Part shown: piece after piece, positions 1 through 5,724 of the stretch
How positions within the stretch are numbered: the first letter of the stretch is position 1
Layout: every line of letters begins with the position of its first letter
From: DAXETY01 sp051155755
Lineage (GTDB): Bacteria; Desulfobacterota; Desulfobacteria; Desulfobacterales; SG8-13
Assembly: GCA_051155755.1 (NCBI GenBank)
Contig: DAXETY010000094.1
Location: 1-20,112, forward strand
Direction of reading: 5' to 3'
DNA: 20,112 nucleotides
Program-made: the position numbers and the translations under genes
Notes under the pieces: model-generated
Told to the model about the DNA's origin: nothing
The model's input: only the letters and a program-made list of their open reading frames with translations
Databases searched by the model: none

Positions 1-902
1 CGGTTGAACAGAAAAATGCCGCCGCCGATCAGCATCAGGCCGACCAGGTGGTAGAACTGCAGGGTTTCATCCAGCCAGATCACGGCGAACACGGAAGCGA
101 AAACCGGGATTAGATTGATGAAAGGGCCGGCCCGGTTGGCCCCGATCAACTCGACGCCCCGGTTCCAGCAAAAATAGGCGATGATCGACGGGAACACCGC
201 CACATAAAGAATGCTGAACAAGACTTCGCGGCTGAATTGCGGCGTGCCGACCACGGCGCGTTCCCACAGGTACACCGGCAGCAGCCCGATAATGCCGATG
301 CCGAAGGAATAGGTCAGGAAACTCAAGGGGTGGATCGGCGGCCGCTTGCGCAGCAGCGCGGAATACAGCGCGTACAGAAACACGGCAAAGAGCATGATCA
401 GGTCGCCGGGGGCCACTGCCAGCTGAAGCAGGGTCTGCAGTTGTCCGCGCAGAACCACCAGGCAGGCGCCGCTGACACACAGCAGCACGCCGGCGATCTG
501 CAGGTTGCGGACGGTTTCGTGATACAGGCGCATGGAGATCAGGATGATGATTGCCGGCATGGCGGTTTGAATCAGCGCCAGGTTGATGGCTGTGGTGGTG
601 TGGGCGGCGGTGTACAGCAGAGAGTTGAAGGAACTGATCCCAAGAATCGAAATCAGCACCATGATCTTCCAGTGGGATGCCACCTGTCGCCAATCTTTGC
701 GCACCAGGTGCCAGGTAAACGGAAGCAGCAGAAAAAAAGCGGCCGTCCAGCGAAAGAACGCAAAGCTGACCGGCGGGATCAGTTCGGCGGCGCCACGGGC
801 CAGCACGGTATTGCCGGCCCAGCACAAAGGCGCCACCGGCAGCAGCAAATATGCGATCCAATCCCTCGATTTCGGATCGGAGTCGTTTGCATTGGAAGCC
901 AT
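1..902 (-). CDS. DMT-family (EamA-type) inner-membrane transporter, 3' end cut by window edge
   Basis: Translating the reverse strand from the ATG at 902 gives about 300 open residues with no stop before the window edge, so the C-terminus is missing. The product is a chain of hydrophobic helices separated by short charged loops, in two similar halves as in the ten-helix drug/metabolite transporter superfamily (EamA). Visible hallmarks are an early PLCWAGNTVLARG stretch, then SFAFFRWTAAFF, and in the second half NRAGPFINLIPVFASVFAV followed by a conserved-looking LDE. It sits in the cytoplasmic membrane and would export or import a small metabolite; the substrate cannot be read from the sequence. 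No strong Shine-Dalgarno precedes 902, but it is the only suitable ATG in frame. A longer reverse-strand ORF in another frame over the same bases lacks membrane character and is a shadow. Confidence 0.88.
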   Translation of the reverse strand, partial: MASNANDSDPKSRDWIAYLLLPVAPLCWAGNTVLARGAAELIPPVSFAFFRWTAAFFLLLPFTWHLVRKDWRQVASHWKIMVLISILGISSFNSLLYTAAHTTTAINLALIQTAMPAIIILISMRLYHETVRNLQIAGVLLCVSGACLVVLRGQLQTLLQLAVAPGDLIMLFAVFLYALYSALLRKRPPIHPLSFLTYSFGIGIIGLLPVYLWERAVVGTPQFSREVLFSILYVAVFPSIIAYFCWNRGVELIGANRAGPFINLIPVFASVFAVIWLDETLQFYHLVGLMLIGGGIFLFN

Positions 903-1512
903 TGGGTAATAAAGGGTGAAAGAATCCAGTTCTTCGCTTTGAAAGTTTGAAAAAAAAATAAAAGGTTGTTGGCAGAGACGGAGAAAAATTCAAAAACCTT
1001 GACAGTCGCACATTCACAAGCTACAGATAAAGAAATCGGGCTTGACTTTTGGAAGTACAATATTCTTCAACTTAAAAAATCACAGTGACTTGTCGTGGTG
1101 TATGAAAGGAGGCTTTCGGCGATTTACACCCAGAAATCAAACACATCTTGATATTTCTTCTCTGAATCTGCCCTTCGATCAGGCGCTGTAACTTTGCTTC
1201 GCTCTGGAAGCATCGATCCATCCTGGATTCGGCATCGCCTGAGCAAAATCCAGTGTTACATTGAAATCTGATATCTCCCAAGCTGCGGTGCCATCGTACC
1301 GTAATTTCTGAGCCGGCGTTTGGAACACCTGCAACCGGTATCCCGGGCCTGCTCCGGAAACGTCTTCTCATGAAGCGACGGCTGTACGCATTTGGCACAC
1401 CCTTTTCCAATAGTCAACCTTTATCGATAACCGGTGGCGTCGGCAATCGGACTGCGGCGAATCGAAGCCGGACATTCCGCAAGCTCTGGAGAAATATAGG
1501 AAAGGAGACGGT
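903..1512. other. Intergenic region of about 610 bases without a convincing gene
   Basis: This stretch separates the divergently oriented permease (-) and PfkB kinase (+). A reverse ORF of 112 codons spans 1072-1410, but its product is rich in Arg and Cys, resembles no family I recognise and has no good ribosome binding site. A different reverse frame (about 1195-1370) looks more protein-like in composition but is interrupted, so a decayed gene is possible. A sigma70-like box pair on the plus strand lies at 999-1027. I see no tRNA, strong terminator or repeat shared with the rest of the window. Confidence 0.5.
999..1027 (+). promoter_or_regulatory. Possible sigma70-type promoter
   Basis: A perfect -35 hexamer TTGACA (999-1004) is followed after exactly 17 bases by TACAGA (1022-1027), a fair -10 match. 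It points towards the PfkB kinase gene, but that start is about 480 bases downstream, so the leader would be very long or another transcript lies between. This is a motif match only. Confidence 0.3.
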
Positions 1513-2523
1513 ATGGAAAATCAACCGGTGCAAATGATCGGCGTTGGCTCTCCGGTCGTGGACCTTGTCGCTGAAATCGAAGAAAACATGCTGGCTGCGG
1601 TGCCCGGGGAAAAGGGCGGCATGCAGCTGGTGGATTCGGTCACGCTGCAAAACCTGGTGCAACAGGTGGAGGGAAGGACGATCACGGCTCCGGGCGGTTC
1701 CGCCGGCAACACCACCTTTGCACTGGCACGGATGGGAATGCGCTGCGCTTTTATGGGCAAAGTCGGACACGATGCCAACGGATCCTACTACCGCGAGTTG
1801 TTCCGTAAAATCGGCGGGGAGTGCTCGCGGTTTAAAACCGACGGTTATAAACCCACCGCCTGCTGTTTGAGCATGGTGACACCCGACTCGGAGCGCACCC
1901 TTCGCACCGATCTGGGCGCCGCCGCCGACTTCACTCCGCAGGACATCCGGCGCGATGATTTTTACGGCTGCCGACATGTGCACGTGGAGGGATACCTGCT
2001 GTTCAACCGCGAGCTGCTGGAGGCGATCCTGGCCGCTGCCCGGGCACAGAACTGCACCGTCAGTCTGGATCTGGGTTCCTTCGAGGTCGTCGAAGCCTGC
2101 GGCGATATCCTGCCCGCCCTTTTGGAAGACAGTGTGGATATCGTGTTCGCCAACGAGCGCGAGGCGGCGGCCTTTTGCGGAACACCGGAGCCGCAGGCCG
2201 GTCTGGATGCACTGGGCCGACATTGCCCGGTTGCGGCAGTGAAAATCGGTGCGGATGGTGCCTGGCTGAGAGATGCGGAAGGCAGGGTTCACGTTCCGGC
2301 CCTGGAAGCGCAACGGACGGTGGACACCACCGGGGCCGGCGACTACTGGGCGGCCGGTTTTCTGTTCGGCTACCTGAATCGCTATTCTCTGTTGCACTGC
2401 GGCCGTCTGGCTTCATTACTGGGTAGTCATGTCGTGCAGCACATGGGGGCGTATCTGCCCGAGCGCGCCTGGGACCGGATCATTCTGGAGACCACCCGGA
2501 TCTTGATGGAAGAGAAACCATAG
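1513..2523 (+). CDS. PfkB/ribokinase-family carbohydrate kinase, adenosine-kinase-like
   Basis: 336 residues, normal for the PfkB family. The product would be a cytoplasmic ATP-dependent kinase phosphorylating a sugar or nucleoside hydroxyl. The first PfkB signature region contains PGGSAGN (residues 60-66), typical for substrate binding. The second signature DTTGAGD (271-277) supplies the anion hole and the catalytic base Asp277. NERE at 214-217 matches the NxxE motif linked to Mg/phosphate binding. The general pattern (early GVGSPVVDLVA, GGSAGNT) is closest to bacterial adenosine kinase-like members, but ribokinase or another nucleoside kinase cannot be excluded. An AAAGGAG ribosome binding site lies just before the ATG. 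The methyltransferase gene starts 15 bases after the stop, so the two are very probably cotranscribed. Confidence 0.88.
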   Translation: MENQPVQMIGVGSPVVDLVAEIEENMLAAVPGEKGGMQLVDSVTLQNLVQQVEGRTITAPGGSAGNTTFALARMGMRCAFMGKVGHDANGSYYRELFRKIGGECSRFKTDGYKPTACCLSMVTPDSERTLRTDLGAAADFTPQDIRRDDFYGCRHVHVEGYLLFNRELLEAILAAARAQNCTVSLDLGSFEVVEACGDILPALLEDSVDIVFANEREAAAFCGTPEPQAGLDALGRHCPVAAVKIGADGAWLRDAEGRVHVPALEAQRTVDTTGAGDYWAAGFLFGYLNRYSLLHCGRLASLLGSHVVQHMGAYLPERAWDRIILETTRILMEEKP

Positions 2524-2538
2524 AAAGGAGGCTTTTTT

Positions 2539-3309
2539 ATGTGGCGTCACAAGGATATTCGCATCCATTTTCCCAAAGTAGACCAGATCGAACAGGGCAA
2601 GGAATTTGTCTGGGTCGAACGCAACGGAACCCGGGAAAAGATCCGTTTTCACGATTACGATCGAATCTATGAGATTCCGGGTCTTTACGAACACATGTTT
2701 TATGATCGCTATCACTGCAACTCCCCGGAGGTGGTTTGTTCACTGCTCAAGGAACATTTAGATGAATGCACCGAAGGCGATGACGGTCTGTGCGTGCTGG
2801 ATATCGGGGCCGGCAACGGCATGGTGGGCGAGCAGCTGGTCGAACTCGGCGCCGAGTCGGTGGTGGGCATCGACATTATCGAAGCGGCGGTCGAAGCACT
2901 CGACCGCGATCGCCCCGATCTTTACGAGGACTATCATGTCGCCGATTTGACCCGGCTGCCCGAATCGGTGGAGCGCTCTTTGAAAGATCAAAATTTCAAC
3001 TGCATGACAGTCGTGGCCGCTTTGGGGTTCGACGACATTCCGCCGCTGGCCTTTGCCAACGGCTATAACCTGGTAGCTACTCCGGGCTGGGTGGCTTTCA
3101 ACATCAAGGAAGATTTCGTGTGCGAAGCCGATTCCACCGGCTTTTGCCAATTGATCGAGCAGATGATCGATGCGGGGGTGATGGATGTCCAGGAGCGTCG
3201 GCGCTACCGCCACCGTTTCTGCCAGGATGGCACTCCCCTGTATTACTACGCCGTCGTGGGACAGAAACTGCAGGATATACCCGGTGAAATGCTGGCTGAA
3301 TTTGTCTGA
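2539..3309 (+). CDS. Class I SAM-dependent methyltransferase
   Basis: 256 residues. Motif I for SAM binding is VLDIGAGNG (residues 86-94), and the acidic residue at the end of strand 2 (VVGIDI, Asp112) would hold the ribose hydroxyls. VADLTRLP near 135-141 matches the adenine-contacting region. About 80 residues precede the Rossmann fold and probably help define the substrate, which I cannot identify. An AAAGGAGG box 7-8 bases before the ATG fixes the start. It directly follows the PfkB kinase with a 15-base gap. If that kinase acts on adenosine, the pair could couple methylation with salvage of adenosine from S-adenosylhomocysteine; this is inference from proximity. The gene converges on the acyltransferase, with only 9 bases between the stops. 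Confidence 0.85.
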   Translation: MWRHKDIRIHFPKVDQIEQGKEFVWVERNGTREKIRFHDYDRIYEIPGLYEHMFYDRYHCNSPEVVCSLLKEHLDECTEGDDGLCVLDIGAGNGMVGEQLVELGAESVVGIDIIEAAVEALDRDRPDLYEDYHVADLTRLPESVERSLKDQNFNCMTVVAALGFDDIPPLAFANGYNLVATPGWVAFNIKEDFVCEADSTGFCQLIEQMIDAGVMDVQERRRYRHRFCQDGTPLYYYAVVGQKLQDIPGEMLAEFV

Positions 3310-3318
3310 TAGCGGGGT

Positions 3319-4059
3319 TCAGCCGGGATTTTTTAAAAAATCCGCCGGCACATCGATGCGGCGGGGATCGTCCACCCCTGCGGTGAAGAAGCGGTCCACC
3401 CGGTACATCATTGCGTTGAGGATCTCGTCCAGTCGGCGGCGGTATGCTTCGCAATCTTCCCTTCCGGCGTCGCCCGGCACCCGGATGAATTCATTGCCGT
3501 AAAGAAAGACGATGCGCGCAAAAGGCTTGGGGATGATGGTTCGGTCCCAGCTTCCGATCCGCCAGCAGCGGTCGGCCGACCAGATCACCGGCAAAACCGG
3601 AATCCCGGATCGTCGCGCGGCGACGATGATGCCCATCTTGGAAACATGGGCCGGGCCCCGGGGGGCGTCCACAACCAGGCCGCCGATATGGCCGGCTTCG
3701 ATGAACGGCAGCATCTCGCGCAGGGCTTCGGAGCCGCGGTAGCTGGAAGAGCCGCGCACCACCACCCAACCATGGCGCCGGGTTGCCGCCGCGGCCAAAT
3801 CCCCATCCTTGCTGGCACTGGCCATCACCACAGCGCCGCGGTTGCGGTACCGATAGATCAGATACATCAACCCCCGGTGCCAGGTGGCGTACAGCAATCC
3901 TTTGCCGGGATGTTCGCGGCGATAGCGTTCCGTGATCTCCCGGCCGAATGTCTGCTCCCGGCAGGTACAAAAGAGCAGGGCGAACAGGATTCGCGTGGCC
4001 CAGCCGAACAGATATGCAACTGAACGCTGACGCCAGGTCCGTTTTTTCGGTGACTTCAT
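3319..4059 (-). CDS. DUF374-type lysophospholipid acyltransferase-like protein
   Basis: 246 residues from the chosen ATG at 4059, which gives a natural basic N-terminus (MKSPKKRTWRQR) followed by one hydrophobic anchor (YLFGWATRILFALLF). An in-frame ATG at 4098 would add 13 residues without a better ribosome binding site. The body matches DUF374, a branch of the lysophospholipid acyltransferase fold: WHRGLMYLIYRYR (in place of the HX4D block), SASKDGDLAAAATRRHGW, VVRGSSSYRG and VVDAPRGPAH. Such proteins are membrane-associated and transfer acyl chains to lipid or sugar acceptors, in some bacteria near lipid A or Kdo genes. The acceptor is unknown. It is transcribed towards the methyltransferase gene, with the 3' ends almost touching. 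Confidence 0.82.
   Translation of the reverse strand: MKSPKKRTWRQRSVAYLFGWATRILFALLFCTCREQTFGREITERYRREHPGKGLLYATWHRGLMYLIYRYRNRGAVVMASASKDGDLAAAATRRHGWVVVRGSSSYRGSEALREMLPFIEAGHIGGLVVDAPRGPAHVSKMGIIVAARRSGIPVLPVIWSADRCWRIGSWDRTIIPKPFARIVFLYGNEFIRVPGDAGREDCEAYRRRLDEILNAMMYRVDRFFTAGVDDPRRIDVPADFLKNPG
3326..3343. terminator. A/T-rich palindrome at the convergent gene ends
   Basis: GGATTTTTTAAAAAATCC is a perfect 18-base palindrome lying just past the methyltransferase stop and inside the last codons of the convergent acyltransferase gene. It could act as a weak bidirectional terminator, but it has no unpaired loop and little GC in the stem, so this is tentative. Confidence 0.3.
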
Positions 4060-4122
4060 TTGGATGGTTCCCGCAAAACGAAATTGACCGCCCACCATAC
4101 CGGCTTTCGGCGGCCGGAGTCA

Positions 4123-4185
4123 ACAAAAGCACGTTTGTGCTTTGATGTTGAACTTGCAGTAGCACCCGGTTTGGGCAAGAATCAA
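4123..4185 (+). repeat. 63-bp dispersed intergenic repeat, copy A
   Basis: This 63-base segment recurs in reverse orientation at 11414-11476 with only four mismatches, all in the first 30 bases; the last 30-odd bases are identical. It contains a hairpin with a perfect 7-bp stem (AAAGCAC / GTGCTTT, 4126-4143, loop GTTT). It lies upstream of the acyltransferase gene in the divergent spacer. Both copies can be read as a similar short peptide in one frame, but two of the three early codon differences change the residue, so coding constraint is not evident. Confidence 0.75.
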
Positions 4186-4369
4186 GCCGGATGGATGCAC
4201 AGGAAGCGGACCGCCTCCGTGGAAGCGTCCGGCTTCCGAACCGATCTTTCACCGACCTCCATTTTTTTATGCGGTATTGAATCCGAGATCAATTGAGCTT
4301 GGGATGTTTCACCATGGCGGTTTTCAGTCGGATATTACGGTATTATGATGTACCTAACGTAGGATGAAG

Positions 4370-4508
4370 TCGAAAAAAGTCGAAAATTCATAAAAATCTG
4401 TCATTCCCGCGCAGGTGGGAATCTCGAAATCATATTTATTACAGTTCATTAAAGTCGAGGTCCCCGCCTGCGCGGGAATGACAAGGTGGTAAAAATGACT
4501 TTTTACAG
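4370..4508 (+). repeat. 139-bp MITE-like palindromic element, copy 1
   Basis: The element is bounded by imperfect inverted ends (TCGAAAAAAGTC on the left, GACTTTTTACAG on the right). It encloses an 85-base core (4399-4483) that starts with TGTCATTCCCGCG and ends with CGCGGGAATGACA. Inside the core are two smaller hairpins of the ATTCCC-N-GGGAAT kind, like Neisseria dRS3 and related proteobacterial intergenic repeats. A second copy of identical length and internal spacing is at 13944-14082. Its right end is 38 bases upstream of the Ntn-hydrolase-like start codon, so it may form part of that gene's leader or promoter region. Confidence 0.75.
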
Positions 4509-4546
4509 GCTCATCTATGATTTCCTCGAAAAGAAGGAGGTTTGTT

Positions 4547-5173
4547 ATGTCCCAGTTGATTGCCTGCCGGAGCCGCAACGGAATTGTTCTGGCTGCAGAC
4601 AGCAAAGCCGTCGATTTCGACAGCAGCGGAAAACTTCAAGAACACATTATCGATCGGCTTGTCCAATTAAATCAGCAAACGGCCCTGCTGGCCGGCGGTG
4701 CGGCTGCCGGAACATTCATGGCCGAATCCTTCCAGCGTTTTGTTGCCGAGGAATCTATCGACGATGTCGAAGACGTGTTCAGTGCCGCCCTGCCGTTCCT
4801 GGCTACCGAGTACGAAAAATTCATGCGCAAGACCTGTGAAGTCCTGCCGGTGGATCCCGTGCACCATGTTCATTTCCTACTGGCTGGCGTCACCCGCAAA
4901 GATGCTCGAAACCCGTTCCGGCTCTATTTTCTCTGGACCAAACGAAAATTGCCCCAGCTTGACGGTGATGCAATCGAGACGGTTTTTACCGTTCCCCGGT
5001 TGATCCGCGTCGAATACAAATTGAGCCGGCTGTGCCGCGATAACGCGCCGATGGAAAATATCGTACCCGAAATCCGGGCCGCCATGGAACGCCAGGTCGA
5101 AATCCAGGAGGAAGTCGGCGGTCCCTGCGCCTATGCGATAATCGATGCAAAGGGTTTGCAGCGCCTGGTGTAG
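4547..5173 (+). CDS. Proteasome-fold Ntn-hydrolase-like protein
   Basis: 208 residues. The start at 4547 has a perfect AAGGAGG box; a start 30 bases earlier would overlap that box. After removal of Met the chain begins SQLIACRSRNGIVLAADSKA, which aligns without gaps to the N-terminal strand of 20S proteasome beta subunits and HslV. Ser takes the place of nucleophile Thr1, and Asp17 and Ser18 are conserved. LLAGGAAAGTF matches the Gly47 region. The position of catalytic Lys33 appears to hold Arg36 (IIDRLVQLN), with a three-residue insertion before it. The length is that of a single beta-type subunit, and no ATPase partner is nearby. It could be a self-compartmentalised peptidase, an Ntn amidase or an inactive relative. 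No signal peptide is present, so it is cytoplasmic. The fold assignment is fairly good; the activity is unknown. Confidence 0.7.
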   Translation: MSQLIACRSRNGIVLAADSKAVDFDSSGKLQEHIIDRLVQLNQQTALLAGGAAAGTFMAESFQRFVAEESIDDVEDVFSAALPFLATEYEKFMRKTCEVLPVDPVHHVHFLLAGVTRKDARNPFRLYFLWTKRKLPQLDGDAIETVFTVPRLIRVEYKLSRLCRDNAPMENIVPEIRAAMERQVEIQEEVGGPCAYAIIDAKGLQRLV

Positions 5174-5187
5174 TTCTGGAGCTCTCC

Positions 5188-5228
5188 ATCCCGTCGGAAG
5201 GTATTCCGTTGCATTCTTCCGACGGGAT
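5188..5228 (+). terminator. Strong hairpin after the Ntn-hydrolase-like gene
   Basis: A perfect 13-bp stem (ATCCCGTCGGAAG / CTTCCGACGGGAT) with a 15-base loop begins 15 bases after the stop codon. The position fits a transcription terminator or mRNA-stabilising hairpin, but no T-run follows, so intrinsic termination is uncertain. Confidence 0.6.
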
Positions 5229-5544
5229 CTGCCAACGCGACCATTGCGTCGCTTTTACACTTTCGAGCCGATTCGATTAACACTGTGTAAGGGTTCCCGA
5301 CGTTTCCTCATTTATAGCCTATTGACAGATTCTTTTTAAGTATCCGCAATTGTAATAAATTTGATAAAAACGGTCGCCATCGACTTGACGGCATGACTTT
5401 TGCCTGTGTTTATGACACCGGGTTCGAGGCAAAAAGTACCCGCAAAGTGAGCTGCTCCTTGATTTTCGGGCACAGCGATTGAAAACGGTATCGTACCCTG
5501 GAGCGCCTGAGGATTTCACCCCGAGATGTCATTCCTGCGGGGGA
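5229..5544. other. Intergenic region with hairpin and no gene
   Basis: About 315 bases, relatively A/T-rich in the first half. A near-perfect inverted repeat, ACTTTTGCCT (5396-5405) with AGGCAAAAAGT (5427-5437), is visible. Weak promoter-like pairs exist (TTGACA at 5322 without a good -10; TTGACG at 5385 with TTTATG 18 bases on), but none is convincing. Near 5527-5545 a TGTCATTCC sequence followed by a GGGGAT arm looks like a degenerate piece of the palindromic repeat core seen elsewhere in this window. No coding similarity is apparent before about 5545. Confidence 0.45.
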
Positions 5545-5715
5545 TTGAAGCCTGCCGGCACGGTGACCGACGAGGCCCTGCGACGGGAACTGCGCGCTTT
5601 TGCCCGCAGCCGGCTGGGGCCGGCCATCGCTCCGCGGGAAATTGAATTCATCGATACCCTGCCCCGCAACCGTGCCGGAAAGATCCAGCGGCGGGCCCTG
5701 CGGGAGGCGCAATAG
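5545..5715 (+). pseudogene. C-terminal fragment of an AMP-forming acyl/acetyl-CoA synthetase
   Basis: The frame 5545-5715 encodes about 56 residues matching only the end of the AMP-binding enzyme C-terminal domain. It has EALRRELRAFARSRLGP, then APREIEFIDTLPRNRAGKIQ, ending in RRALREAQ. The Lys in NRAGKIQ is the catalytic lysine of the adenylation half-reaction in intact enzymes, and is the residue reversibly acetylated in acetyl-CoA synthetases. The adenylation core of more than 450 residues is absent; upstream sequence in the same frame (open back to a TTG at 5479) is unrelated. I therefore read this as a relic of a deleted synthetase gene. A GTG at 5563 could in principle start a tiny stand-alone peptide. 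It ends nine bases before the gene for the Pat-like acetyltransferase. Confidence 0.72.
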
Positions 5716-5724
5716 GCAACCTCC

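Noticed and set aside
67..1017. 316-codon reverse ORF overlapping the permease
   Set aside because: Wrong frame: no membrane helices, whereas the frame starting at 902 gives a typical EamA transporter.
1072..1410. 112-codon reverse ORF in the first intergenic region
   Set aside because: Arg/Cys-rich product with no family resemblance and no ribosome binding site; not strong enough to call a gene.
1414..2397. 327-codon reverse ORF opposite the PfkB kinase
   Set aside because: Antisense shadow of a well-supported kinase with both PfkB signatures.
4370..4508. CRISPR-like repeat
   Set aside because: The palindromes form one two-ended element with no regularly spaced array and no unique spacers.
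5322..5350. TTGACA as a -35 box
   Set aside because: No acceptable -10 hexamer lies 16-18 bases downstream.
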